Shown here piece by piece: positions 1 to 7,836 of a stretch of 64,000 nucleotides of DNA. The notes under the pieces are model-generated. The model was not told the DNA's origin. It did no database searches and was given only the letters and a program-made list of their open reading frames with translations. This DNA is from CALRBF01 sp964646465 (GTDB lineage Bacteria; Patescibacteriota; Minisyncoccia; SW-4-49-11): assembly GCA_964646465.1 (NCBI GenBank), contig CAZYEN010000029.1:6762-70761 (forward strand), written 5' to 3'. The position numbers and the translations under genes were made by a program. How positions within the stretch are numbered: position 1 is the first letter of the stretch; each line of letters opens with the position of its first letter.

Positions 1-1
1 T

Positions 2-367
2 ATTATGAATTTGTGGGCTGTTATTCTATTCTCAGTCTTAACGGCTGTAGTATTCTCATTAGGTGGACTTATGAATGCAGTTTTTGCTAAAAAATTTGAC
101 CATACAGCTATTGTACCGACTTTTGTACTAACCCCTCTTACTTATCTTGGAGGAGTGTTTTATTCGGTTAACGCTCTACCAGAATTTTGGCAAAATATCT
201 CGAAATTTAATCCAATTCTATATATGGTAAATGGCTTTAGATTTGGATTTTTTGGAGTTACTGATGTCTCAATTACAATCTCAGTTGTAATCTTGGTGAT
301 GTTGGTCTTGATATTATCTATTACTGATGTAATTCTTTTGAGAAAAGGTGTGGGGTTGAGGAGTTAG
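2..367 (+). CDS. ABC-2 type transporter permease, C-terminal fragment
   Basis: The reading frame is open at the left edge of the window, so only the last 122 codons of a longer gene are present. The fragment has four or so hydrophobic segments and the phrase TPLTYLGGVFYSVNALP followed by FNPILYMVNGFRFGFFG. That layout is typical of the C-terminal half of ABC-2 permeases of the YadH/DrrB kind, which export drugs or cell-surface polymers together with a separate ATPase. The ATPase is presumably upstream of the window. The family call rests on that motif and topology; the substrate is unknown. Two small membrane protein genes follow on the same strand. Confidence 0.75.
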   Translation: MMNLWAVILFSVLTAVVFSLGGLMNAVFAKKFDHTAIVPTFVLTPLTYLGGVFYSVNALPEFWQNISKFNPILYMVNGFRFGFFGVTDVSITISVVILVMLVLILSITDVILLRKGVGLRS

Positions 368-387
368 GGGGCGATAACATAATTATT

Positions 388-681
388 ATGGAAACAATAT
401 ATTTTATTTTAGTCTTATATACTATATTATTACCAATACCATTTGGCATATTTTGCATTATGTATACGATTAATTATAAAACTAAATATAAAAGTCAATT
501 GTGGTGGATATTAGGTCTTATTTGTATTTCTTATATACTTATGGCTATGGGAGGAATCATTAGCGATAATCTCGGTACAGATGGGGGGCAATTTAATTGG
601 ATTACTGATATTATTATTACTATTAGCTATATCCTTGGATTTAGGTATCTATATAAAATAAAAAAATTAAGAGAAAAGTAA
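388..681 (+). CDS. small membrane protein, unknown function
   Basis: This 97-residue protein is almost entirely membrane embedded, with three probable helices at about residues 4-26, 37-58 and 70-88. A short extracytoplasmic or cytoplasmic loop (SDNLGTDGGQFNW) lies between the second and third helix, and the tail is lysine rich. I do not recognise a family. It starts 20 bases after the ABC permease stop and may be cotranscribed with it, but nothing in the protein says it belongs to the transporter. Confidence 0.55.
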   Translation: METIYFILVLYTILLPIPFGIFCIMYTINYKTKYKSQLWWILGLICISYILMAMGGIISDNLGTDGGQFNWITDIIITISYILGFRYLYKIKKLREK

Positions 682-709
682 AGTACTAGAAATACTTAGT
701 AAATATTAA

Positions 710-1054
710 ATGAATATACTTAAAAATAACATTCTCACACTAACAATAATATTAGCGATAGCGATAATATTTTATTTTATTCCATTTATGTTTGGGCAAT
801 TCATATCTCCTTTTATAATTTTGATTGGGTTGAAAATGTCCCTACAAGCAAAAAGTTTAGATAAAATTATATTAGTTTTGGTGTCTATAGTATTTTATTG
901 GTATTCTTTACAGATGATATCTTTAGAGATGGATCAATTAGATAATGTGATTGATAAAGAAGTACAAATTCCCACCAGTCAACTAACTCATAGTATTACA
1001 ATATTTGTAGCTTGTTATGTAGTCGGTTTTGGGGCGATAAAAAGAAGAAAATAG
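710..1054 (+). CDS. small membrane protein, unknown function
   Basis: This 114-residue hydrophobic protein has about four predicted membrane helices: one N-terminal, a pair around residues 30-70, and one at 92-110. A charged loop (MDQLDNVIDKEVQIP) precedes the last helix, and the C-terminus is basic (KRRK). I recognise no family. It lies 28 bases after the preceding small membrane gene on the same strand. It converges with the DUF1653 gene, whose stop codon is two bases away on the other strand. Confidence 0.5.
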   Translation: MNILKNNILTLTIILAIAIIFYFIPFMFGQFISPFIILIGLKMSLQAKSLDKIILVLVSIVFYWYSLQMISLEMDQLDNVIDKEVQIPTSQLTHSITIFVACYVVGFGAIKRRK

Positions 1055-1055
1055 C

Positions 1056-1337
1056 TCACCCCTCCACTTTTTCAAATCTATTAACAATTTGTCCCTTTTC
1101 TAGTTGGACGGGTGTATTCCAGCCATCCTCACCATTTACTTTTCTGACCCAGATTATTGAGTCGTCTAGACTTTGGTAAATTACTACAGGCTCTTCATCC
1201 CATTCTAATAGGGCTAGATTGAGTACTTTGTAATGTTTTTGAGGACTTTTGTAATGATAATATTTAACTCCTATTTTTATATTATATTGCTCGAGATTTA
1301 ATTTATCTAATAATTGAGTGGAGTCTGTATGTGCCAT
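1056..1337 (-). CDS. DUF1653 domain protein
   Basis: A 93-residue soluble protein. Residues about 25-70 (KYYHYKSPQKHYKVL ... PVVIYQSLDDSIIWVRKVNGEDGW) match the DUF1653 pattern: an aromatic YxHYK opening, a central VVYxS and a WVR near the end. The biochemical role of this family is unknown. The gene points away from the cobW-like gene, and the 35-bp palindrome at 1387-1421 lies between them. An extended -10 (TGCTATAAT on the minus strand at 1363-1371) sits 26 bases before the start, so it may share a regulator with the divergent operon. Confidence 0.7.
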   Translation of the reverse strand: MAHTDSTQLLDKLNLEQYNIKIGVKYYHYKSPQKHYKVLNLALLEWDEEPVVIYQSLDDSIIWVRKVNGEDGWNTPVQLEKGQIVNRFEKVEG

Positions 1338-1362
1338 AGATTTTAAGTTTAGAATATACTTA

Positions 1363-1371
1363 ATTATAGCA
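1363..1371 (-). promoter_or_regulatory. extended -10 promoter of the DUF1653 gene
   Basis: The minus strand reads TGCTATAAT, a perfect -10 hexamer with an upstream TG. The start site would fall near 1356, giving a leader of about 19 bases. The corresponding -35 region lies at about 1386-1391, on the edge of the 35-bp palindrome. Confidence 0.55.
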
Positions 1372-1386
1372 TAATTATAGTCCCTC

Positions 1387-1421
1387 TATATATAAATGCA
1401 AATGATTTGCATTTATATATA
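1387..1421. promoter_or_regulatory. 35-bp perfect palindrome, probable FUR-family (Zur-like) operator
   Basis: Two 17-base arms (1387-1403 and 1405-1421) are perfectly complementary around a single central G at 1404. The core is TGCAAATGATTTGCA. A 7-1-7 inverted repeat of this shape is the format of Fur/Zur/PerR boxes (known family pattern). The site lies between two divergent promoters and covers the -35 of the cobW promoter, so a bound repressor would block both. Identification as a zinc (Zur) box is an inference from the CobW-type GTPase downstream. No Fur-family regulator is encoded in this window. Confidence 0.65.
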
Positions 1422-1435
1422 TTCTTTGATATACT
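1406..1435 (+). promoter_or_regulatory. promoter of the cobW-like operon
   Basis: A -35-like TTTGCA at 1406-1411 and a -10-like TATACT at 1430-1435 are separated by 18 bases. The -35 is inside the palindrome. Transcription would begin near 1442, about 18 bases ahead of the ATG at 1460. Confidence 0.5.
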
Positions 1436-1459
1436 TTGAAAAGTAAATTAGATAATATT

Positions 1460-2539
1460 ATGCAAGATAAGCAAACTAAACTTTTACCGGTGACGGTATT
1501 ATCTGGATTCTTAGGTAGTGGGAAAACCACTCTTCTTAATGCCATTCTCAAAAATAGGCAGGGTCTTAAGGTTGCTGTGATCGTGAATGATATGTCTGAA
1601 GTGAATATTGATGCTGAATTGGTAGCTAATAATGAAGTCTCTCTAAGTCAGACTGAGGAAAAGTTAGTAGAGCTCAGCAATGGATGTATTTGTTGTACAT
1701 TGCGGGAAGATTTATTGGTGGAGGTGAAAAAATTAGCTCAAGAAAATCGTTTTGATTATCTCGTGATTGAATCTACAGGAATATCTGAACCATTACCTAT
1801 TGCTGAAACTTTTACTTTTGATGATGAGTCTGGAGATATTTTGTCTAATTTCGCAAGATTAGATACTATGGTGACGGTGGTAGATACGGCTAATTTTATG
1901 AATTATCTTGCCTCAGAAGATCAGCTTAAAGATACTGATGAATCTCTTGGGGAAGAGGATACCCGAACCATTGTAGGACTCCTTACAGATCAAATTGAAT
2001 TTGCTGATGTGATTGTATTATCTAAAGTGGATTTGGTGGATAAGGGAACTGTGGGTACTATTCGAGGTATTGTAACCAAGCTTAACCCTGATGCCAGAAT
2101 TATTGAAGCGGTGAAAGGCGATATTCCTCTTAATGAGATTCTCAATACCGGATTATTTGATTTTGATAAGGCTTCTCAAAATGTGGGGTGGCTCAAAGAG
2201 ATGCGAGGAGAACATACTCCAGAAACTGAGGAATATGGCATTAGTAGTTTTGTCTATGAGTCCAAAAAGCCTTTTGATAGACAAAAGCTGATGGAATTAT
2301 TGCAAAATGGTACACTACAGGGCGTAGTCCGATCTAAAGGGTTTGCTTGGGATAATTCTGACCTTACGACAGCTTTATTATGGTCTCAAGCAGGGAATAT
2401 TATCAATCTAGACCCGTATGGATATTGGAGTAAATCTAAGAGTGGGTATATTAAGGGGGAGCAAAAAATTGTCTTTATTGGAGCTAATATGGATAAAAAA
2501 GCTATTGCAGAAGCTTTAGATAAGTGTTTGGGGATATGA
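1460..2539 (+). CDS. CobW/ZagA-type G3E-family GTPase, probable metal chaperone
   Basis: G3E GTPases of the CobW/COG0523 group load metals, often zinc, into client enzymes. The N-terminus has the P-loop GFLGSGKTT. The metal-binding signature GCICCTLREDLL follows, with the CxCC cysteines, then a switch-like ESTGISEP and the base-recognition motif SKVD. A C-terminal CobW_C-like region runs from about residue 255. I chose the ATG at 1460 rather than an in-frame TTG at 1436 because the TTG would lie at or before the predicted transcription start. The gene sits behind the 35-bp palindrome and its stop overlaps the next start (ATGA), so the two genes are translationally coupled. The zinc link is an inference; nickel or cobalt is also possible. 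Confidence 0.85.
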   Translation: MQDKQTKLLPVTVLSGFLGSGKTTLLNAILKNRQGLKVAVIVNDMSEVNIDAELVANNEVSLSQTEEKLVELSNGCICCTLREDLLVEVKKLAQENRFDYLVIESTGISEPLPIAETFTFDDESGDILSNFARLDTMVTVVDTANFMNYLASEDQLKDTDESLGEEDTRTIVGLLTDQIEFADVIVLSKVDLVDKGTVGTIRGIVTKLNPDARIIEAVKGDIPLNEILNTGLFDFDKASQNVGWLKEMRGEHTPETEEYGISSFVYESKKPFDRQKLMELLQNGTLQGVVRSKGFAWDNSDLTTALLWSQAGNIINLDPYGYWSKSKSGYIKGEQKIVFIGANMDKKAIAEALDKCLGI

Positions 2540-3369
2540 TTTTAGCATTTTTAGGTAAAGGTGGTAGTGGTAAGTCTTCTGTATCTGCTCAGATGTCCCT
2601 TTATCTTGCTTCTCAGAGGAAAAATGTATTGGCTATTGATGCTGATCATAATATGGATTTGTCATATAATCTGGAGGGAGAAGATATGATGTATTATGGA
2701 AATGCTTTAATGGATTTACAATTAGCAGTTGGTCTTGATAAAGAAGAAAAGTATTCAGCTGTATTTTTGCAGAATATAGTGAAACGATTTACTTTATCTC
2801 CATTATCTTCTGAAATTGAGAAGTATTCTATGAAGTTGGAGAATGGTATTCGATTGATGAGTGCTGGACCTCAAACTGATGATGTCCTGTATGGAAAAGC
2901 TTGTAGTCATATTTTAACTACTCCATTAAAACTTCTTCTTCCTTTATTAGAGCTTCAAGAAAATGAGGTTGTGATAATTGATGAAAAAGCTGGAGCCGAT
3001 GGAGTTTCTACAGGAATTATTACAGGGGTGGATATTGGAGTAATAGTTTGTGAACCAGCATTACATAGTATCAAAACTGCAAAGCAAATTGCAGAATTAA
3101 TAAAATTTTATGAAACTCCTTATATGTTTGTAGGGAATAAAGTAACTTCAAGTGAAGACAAAAATTTTATTGAGGAAAGTTTGGGAGAGATTCCTATTGC
3201 TTACTTAATGGAAAGTACGAATCTAAAAAGAAATCCCTCTCTCTTGGTTTCAGAGTGGAGTGATGAGCTGTCCATGATATTCGAACATGCACAAAAGATA
3301 TCTCAGAATAATCGTTTAGAAAGAACCATAAAGAAATTTCAACGAAATCAGAAATTTTCTCATAATTAG
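2536..3369 (+). CDS. CooC/MinD-like deviant Walker A ATPase
   Basis: A 277-residue P-loop ATPase of the SIMIBI class. The first residues give the deviant Walker A loop GKGGSGKSS, followed by AIDADHNMDLSYNLEG, where MinD/CooC proteins keep a switch-I aspartate. VVIIDEKAGADG marks the Walker B region and FVGNKV the base-recognition position. CooC proteins drive nickel insertion into CO dehydrogenase and relatives act in other metal-centre assembly (family knowledge). Here it is coupled to a CobW-type GTPase, so a joint role in metal allocation is likely but not shown. The ATG at 2536 overlaps the previous stop and is preferred to a GTG at 2524. No CO dehydrogenase or hydrogenase gene is in the window. 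Confidence 0.75.
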   Translation: MILAFLGKGGSGKSSVSAQMSLYLASQRKNVLAIDADHNMDLSYNLEGEDMMYYGNALMDLQLAVGLDKEEKYSAVFLQNIVKRFTLSPLSSEIEKYSMKLENGIRLMSAGPQTDDVLYGKACSHILTTPLKLLLPLLELQENEVVIIDEKAGADGVSTGIITGVDIGVIVCEPALHSIKTAKQIAELIKFYETPYMFVGNKVTSSEDKNFIEESLGEIPIAYLMESTNLKRNPSLLVSEWSDELSMIFEHAQKISQNNRLERTIKKFQRNQKFSHN

Positions 3370-3377
3370 TTGCCGTT

Positions 3378-3409
3378 ACCAAAGAGCTCACGAGAATGGG
3401 TTCTTTGGT
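3378..3409 (+). promoter_or_regulatory. hairpin between the CooC-like gene and the next gene
   Basis: ACCAAAGAGC pairs with the region ending TTCTTTGGT, giving a stem of about ten pairs with one G-T and a 12-base loop. No run of T follows, so it is not a classic terminator. It may protect the upstream mRNA 3' end or fold in the leader of the gene at 3458. Confidence 0.35.
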
Positions 3410-3457
3410 GATGGGAACATTACCAGGTTACAATCCCTTTACGGAGACTCACACATC

Positions 3458-4165
3458 ATGTGTAATGCACATTTCAATGAACATCTTGCTCCTCTTAATC
3501 GTCGGCATTTGGAAGATGTTCAGACTTATTTTCCCTCTCAAGCTGAGTTTGCAGAAAAAGTCTTTCATGCGTTGATATCTAATTTGAATCCTCAGGTTAA
3601 CCTTCTTGTTGCCTTTGTGGCTCTGAAGTATCAATATGATCTTGGTATGAGAGGTATTTTTGGAAGATTTGGCAGAGTGCTTTATGCTCCACTTTCTATC
3701 GTTGCAAAAACAGGCTCTCATGAATGGATTCGTTTCCGTCCCATCGTTGTGGAGGAACTTCACAAAAGTTTCCTTTCCCTTATGATGGCGAAAGAGAATC
3801 GTCTAGCTTTGGAGGGTGTGATGGGTGAGTATGGACTTACTCTATCGCAGAGACATTGCTGTGGCATTATCTTTGGAGAAAGTTCATCGGTATATCGCTT
3901 TGAGTCTTCAGATGAGTCAAAGTTGCGGAATGAAATGCGGAGTTATGCTGAATCAATGGGTATGCCTGTTAGAGTTGTAGAGTTTGATAATATCCCAAGT
4001 GAGAATAGTGATTTGGGAGTAGTTGAACGAGCATTTTATGATTTGTGCAGTGATGTGTTTGCTCGAATTGCATTGCAAGGATATGAATCTTATATTGATC
4101 CTCGGCAAGAATTGCTCTGGGATGAAATTGTTCTCTCAAAACCAGTTTTTATGAATACTTTGTGA
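3458..4165 (+). CDS. hypothetical protein, compositionally distinct orphan
   Basis: This 235-residue soluble protein matches no family I recognise. It begins MCNAHFNEHLAPLNRRHLED and contains a CC pair (RHCCGIIFGE) and aromatic-rich segments. There is no signal peptide or membrane segment. The DNA is visibly richer in G+C than its neighbours and uses codons such as CGT, CTC and GCC more often. A GGAG ribosome-binding site at 3443-3446 precedes the ATG, and a strong terminator follows at 4180-4208. It therefore looks like a self-contained unit, possibly acquired. The stand-alone gene at 26974-27540 has the same style. Confidence 0.55.
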   Translation: MCNAHFNEHLAPLNRRHLEDVQTYFPSQAEFAEKVFHALISNLNPQVNLLVAFVALKYQYDLGMRGIFGRFGRVLYAPLSIVAKTGSHEWIRFRPIVVEELHKSFLSLMMAKENRLALEGVMGEYGLTLSQRHCCGIIFGESSSVYRFESSDESKLRNEMRSYAESMGMPVRVVEFDNIPSENSDLGVVERAFYDLCSDVFARIALQGYESYIDPRQELLWDEIVLSKPVFMNTL

Positions 4166-4179
4166 GTTTGTACTCCATC

Positions 4180-4208
4180 AAGCCTGGCACCATGTGTTGG
4201 GCTTTTCT
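4180..4208 (+). terminator. Rho-independent terminator
   Basis: An 11-pair hairpin (arms 4180-4190 and 4194-4204, with some G-T pairs, loop CAT) runs straight into TTTTCT. It ends the transcript of the gene at 3458-4165. Confidence 0.8.
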
Positions 4209-4223
4209 ATATTCAAAAAGATA

Positions 4224-4240
4224 ATATTGTAGTACAATAT
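4224..4240. promoter_or_regulatory. 17-bp palindrome upstream of the membrane protein gene
   Basis: ATATTGTA and TACAATAT flank a single G at 4232, and the half-site AATATTGTA recurs about 4246-4254 in direct orientation. It is placed as an operator for the gene at 4277. AT-rich DNA gives such palindromes by chance, so support is weak. Confidence 0.3.
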
Positions 4241-4276
4241 ATTTTAAATATTGTATCCCGAATCGATAAGAACAGA

Positions 4277-4981
4277 ATGATATATTGGAATCAAAGATTA
4301 GTAGTGGTATTACTTACTATAATAGCGTTGGGGATTGTATCTATCAGTGCTATAGTATCTCCAAAGGGGGATGAGTTATTGGAGAAAAAAGCTTCTCTAT
4401 CTTATAATTCCATGTCTGATCCTAGTAGGACCTTTAGCGTGGACCAAGAGGCCAATATACCTACTTGGTTTACCAGTGGGATTGCTTTATATTTAGCTAT
4501 GACTGCAGCTATGATTGCCTCCGTTGTAAAATCTCAAGGAAGTAAACAATCATGGGCTTGGAGAGGAATATCTATAATGGCAATTTATATCGCTCTTGAT
4601 GAAGTGGCGGGATTCCATGAACTGGCAATTGAGCCTATAAGAGATACCTGGGAAATAAGCCCTTGGTTATATCAGGCTTGGGTCATACCAGCTATGCTAG
4701 GAGTGGTTTTTATCGGGATTATTTATTCTAGATTTTTGTGGAAATTACCTATTTATACAAAAATTTATTTATGTCTAGGGTCCTTAACTTATATTACTGG
4801 TGCTATTGGAGTAGAGGCAATTGGAGGGTTTGTATTGACTACTCAAGGTTTGAGTGATTGGTATGTTCAATTATCTCATATTGAAGAGTTTTTAGAAATG
4901 ATGGGCTTGATCATTATTCTATATTCGGTTGTAGAATACGCTCGTCGTGAGCTTAAGTCTATGACAGTGATTTTAAAATAG
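4277..4981 (+). CDS. polytopic membrane protein, unknown function
   Basis: This 234-residue protein has about six membrane segments: an N-terminal helix, an outside loop of about 45 residues, then helices near 66-85, 95-112, 132-152, 162-185 and 208-222. Conserved-looking acidic and histidine residues sit in or near the membrane: ALDEVAGFHELA at about 111-122 and HIEEFLEMMG at about 200-209. Such a Glu/His arrangement could bind a metal or mark an integral-membrane hydrolase, but I cannot name a family. It is a single gene behind a terminator, with its own upstream region holding a 17-bp palindrome. Confidence 0.55.
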   Translation: MIYWNQRLVVVLLTIIALGIVSISAIVSPKGDELLEKKASLSYNSMSDPSRTFSVDQEANIPTWFTSGIALYLAMTAAMIASVVKSQGSKQSWAWRGISIMAIYIALDEVAGFHELAIEPIRDTWEISPWLYQAWVIPAMLGVVFIGIIYSRFLWKLPIYTKIYLCLGSLTYITGAIGVEAIGGFVLTTQGLSDWYVQLSHIEEFLEMMGLIIILYSVVEYARRELKSMTVILK

Positions 4982-5062
4982 AAAAATGTATGACAACTAT
5001 TGACAAAAGTTCAAAAATATGTTAGTGTCCATGATAAATATAATTAGATTAGATGTGTCGCT

Positions 5063-6163
5063 ATGATTAGATTGTCTTTCCGCAAGTTTGCATTTATAGC
5101 TCAGTTGGTTGTTTTGACTTTAGTATATCTATTTTATATCATTTTTATTATACAACTATTAACAACAAAAGATTTAGGTAGATTAGAGTCTGCATGGTTA
5201 ATAGTTTTAAGCGTTATAGGTCTATTTTGGATAAGTAATTTATTATTAAAAATTAAAATAGTTAAAAGACATATTCGCAGACTTTTTGTATTAAATATCA
5301 ATTTACTATTTAATAACCGTATAGTATGGTCTATTTTAGGTGTTTTTAATAAAAGATTTAAATTAATTAAAACTATATTTTTAGCATATCCAGCTAACCA
5401 TAATTTCGCAAAAGAATATGTATTTGATAGTGTTTTAGAAGAGACTCGATGGTATCCTTGGTTTACAGGGTTTTTTATACAGAATGGAAAAGTCGGTTTA
5501 AAATTTGCTATATCTTCTACAGAGGATGACTTTAGAGATGAAAATAATTTAGATCAATTAAGAAGTGTTTGGTTAAAAATGAGTTATTTACAACATCTTT
5601 TAGAGTCTGACCAAATGACTTTTGCGGGTATTTTGCCAGGAGTATTTTATAAAAAGAATATTATTAACAATCTTCCGGTAGAGTTAGATAATACAGTTCA
5701 AGCTGTTAAGAAGTCAGTTTTATTAGTTATTGAAGAGTTGAACTTAAATAATAAAACGCCAATTATTGTGCTTGGAGGGAAGGGTTTTATAGGAGATAAA
5801 TTTATTACCGAGATGAGTGATAAAAAAATTTACTGTATTGATATAAAAGATAATAATTATAGTATAAATGAACTTATAAATTCTGCAAACGATAAAGTAA
5901 TAATTCTCAATGTAGCAAGTCAGCGGGCGTTGCAAGATAACTTGATTTATTTTAATGAAAAAGTTATTATAATAAATGAAGTATATCCGGAACCTTCTAC
6001 TGAAATAGTTAATCGAATAAAGTCTCAAGGTGGAACTATATTTCACATTGTGGGTGTTTCGGGAAGATCTTTCCCAAGATTTCCAAGAGCATATAGGAAT
6101 GGGATACCTTGCTGTGCTAGTTGGAACAGTAAAAATACTGATGTTAAATTGATAAAAATATAA
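5063..6163 (+). CDS. membrane-anchored protein with Rossmann-like domain
   Basis: A 366-residue protein with two N-terminal membrane helices (about residues 10-34 and 42-63) and a large soluble part. Residues about 229-260 (PIIVLGGKGFIGDKFI ... KIYCIDIKDN) look like a dinucleotide-binding Rossmann fold: glycine-rich loop, helix, and an acidic residue at the end of strand two. The end, GVSGRSFPRFPRAYRNGIPC, loosely resembles the C-terminal part of acyl-ACP-reductase or shikimate-dehydrogenase-like enzymes. That resemblance is impressionistic. It sits 13 bases before a membrane histidine kinase, with which it is probably cotranscribed. A synthase of a small signal sensed by the kinase is one possibility, not shown. 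Confidence 0.5.
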   Translation: MIRLSFRKFAFIAQLVVLTLVYLFYIIFIIQLLTTKDLGRLESAWLIVLSVIGLFWISNLLLKIKIVKRHIRRLFVLNINLLFNNRIVWSILGVFNKRFKLIKTIFLAYPANHNFAKEYVFDSVLEETRWYPWFTGFFIQNGKVGLKFAISSTEDDFRDENNLDQLRSVWLKMSYLQHLLESDQMTFAGILPGVFYKKNIINNLPVELDNTVQAVKKSVLLVIEELNLNNKTPIIVLGGKGFIGDKFITEMSDKKIYCIDIKDNNYSINELINSANDKVIILNVASQRALQDNLIYFNEKVIIINEVYPEPSTEIVNRIKSQGGTIFHIVGVSGRSFPRFPRAYRNGIPCCASWNSKNTDVKLIKI

Positions 6164-6176
6164 ATATAATACTGTA

Positions 6177-7793
6177 ATGATAGAATTAAATTTAATACAA
6201 ATACTTTTAATTACAGTAGGTGTAACAAACTTTGCTTTAGGTCTATTGGTATTACTAAGCTTTAATAAGAAAAAAGATTATAGTAGTGGTTGGTTTGCTT
6301 TAGTTGCATTTTCTGTTGTTCTATGGACCAGCTCAATGATTGTTTATAGAGGGTTTGATGATGTTAATAATATTGTGCTCTATACAAAAATATTATATAG
6401 CTCAGCTCTATTAATTCCTACAGTATTTTTAATATTTGTCAATAGATTGATTTCTAGTAAATATATATATATCAGTGAGTTTCTAGTTTTCTTTTTTTTC
6501 GTTGGTTTAGGTATATTAACCTTTTTCACCTCATATATTATTGAGTCTGTAATAATTTTTAAACCATTAGAAAATACAATTATATTTGGTGACTTATTTT
6601 TTCTTTATGTACTATTTTTAATCATTGCATTCAATTTATCATTTTATAATTTACTTATAGAGTATAATCGTTATAAAGGGATAAGAAAAAAACAAATTTT
6701 GTTCATCATTCTAGGTACAACATTATCTACATATCCTGCTTTTTTTACTAATTTAATATTGCCATGGATCGGAATATTTGCATTTAACTGGTTTGGACAA
6801 TTATCGACTATATTTCTTATTATCTTCACCACCTATGCTATTTTTAAACATCATCTATTTAATATAAAAATGATTCTATCAGAAATTCTTTTGGGAGTTA
6901 TGGGAATTGTATTATTTATTTATATTTTTCTTTCTCGTAGCTTGTCTGAGGTAATAGTTAGTATTACATTTTTTATTATTTTTGTTATATTGGGATATAA
7001 TTTGCTCAAGGAGTTATTAAGTGGAATCAAAAGAGAAAAAGAATTGGATATATCGAATAGGAAGTTAGAGGATACTATAGAGTCGAAGGATTTGTTTTTG
7101 AGAATGACTTCCCATCAGCTTAGAACTCCCCTTACCTCTTTAAATGGCTTTTTATCTCTGATTTTAGAACAATGGCAAAGTAAATATAAGATGAATGAAT
7201 ATACCAAAAATGATATTGTAAAAGTATATATTAATGTACAACGATTGGTTGAATTAGTTAACGATGTACTTGCTCTAAATACAATCAAGGCCGGCAGATT
7301 TGGAGTTGTAATTAGGCCGAATATTGATATTAAAGAGGAGTTAACCTATTTAATTCAAGATAATAAATATATGCTTGATCATTTTACTACTAAAATCACT
7401 ATAAAAAGCATAGGAGAAAATTTTATTGCTGATGTTGATAGTGTTAGAATGAAAAGTGTATTTCAGAATTTATTATCTAATGCTATTTATTATGGTAAAG
7501 ATAAAATTTGGGTTACTTTGATTGATGAGGGTGATAGGATAAAAATTCGTTTTAGAGATAATGGGAATGGTATTGATATGAGTATAAGAGATAAAATTTT
7601 CAACCCTGGCTTTAGAGCGGTTGGTTTTGATGAAAGAAATCCTAATGGCTCTGGTTTTGGCTTATTTATATCAAAAAATATTATTGATCTTCATCATGGT
7701 TCCTTGAAGTTAAAATACTCGGGGACAGATAATGGTTCTTTATTTGAAATAAAATTACCTAAAAAACCTCTAATTGATAAATACAACAACTAA
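6177..7793 (+). CDS. membrane sensor histidine kinase with N-terminal 7TM domain
   Basis: A 538-residue kinase. Seven to nine hydrophobic helices fill about the first 275 residues, beginning like the HisKA_7TM sensor family (LGLLVLLSFNKKK ... GWFALVAFSVVLWTSS). The HisKA H-box is TSHQLRTPLTSL with His313. The HATPase_c domain shows the N-box NLLSNAIYY, the G1 box DNGNGID (about 461-467) and the G2 box GSGFGLFISK (about 491-500). All catalytic boxes are intact. No response regulator is adjacent, so it is an orphan kinase. Its partner would be elsewhere. A TATAAT at 6165-6170 lies so near the ATG that an internal promoter would give a leaderless message. Confidence 0.9.
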   Translation: MIELNLIQILLITVGVTNFALGLLVLLSFNKKKDYSSGWFALVAFSVVLWTSSMIVYRGFDDVNNIVLYTKILYSSALLIPTVFLIFVNRLISSKYIYISEFLVFFFFVGLGILTFFTSYIIESVIIFKPLENTIIFGDLFFLYVLFLIIAFNLSFYNLLIEYNRYKGIRKKQILFIILGTTLSTYPAFFTNLILPWIGIFAFNWFGQLSTIFLIIFTTYAIFKHHLFNIKMILSEILLGVMGIVLFIYIFLSRSLSEVIVSITFFIIFVILGYNLLKELLSGIKREKELDISNRKLEDTIESKDLFLRMTSHQLRTPLTSLNGFLSLILEQWQSKYKMNEYTKNDIVKVYINVQRLVELVNDVLALNTIKAGRFGVVIRPNIDIKEELTYLIQDNKYMLDHFTTKITIKSIGENFIADVDSVRMKSVFQNLLSNAIYYGKDKIWVTLIDEGDRIKIRFRDNGNGIDMSIRDKIFNPGFRAVGFDERNPNGSGFGLFISKNIIDLHHGSLKLKYSGTDNGSLFEIKLPKKPLIDKYNN

Positions 7794-7811
7794 AAATGGG
7801 TAGAATAATTA

Positions 7812-7817
7812 TATAAT
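7812..7817 (+). promoter_or_regulatory. -10 element of the P-type ATPase gene
   Basis: TATAAT lies 19 bases before the ATG at 7837. No clear -35 is visible. It would give a leader of about 13 bases. Confidence 0.4.
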
Positions 7818-7836
7818 CGATTAATGAATATCTAAT

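Noticed and set aside
3449..3763. A 104-codon minus-strand frame opposite the gene at 3458
   Set aside because: It lies wholly antisense to a gene with a better start, ribosome-binding site and terminator.
5000..5028. TTGACA at 5000 as promoter of the gene at 5063
   Set aside because: No convincing -10 lies 16-18 bases downstream, so I do not list it.
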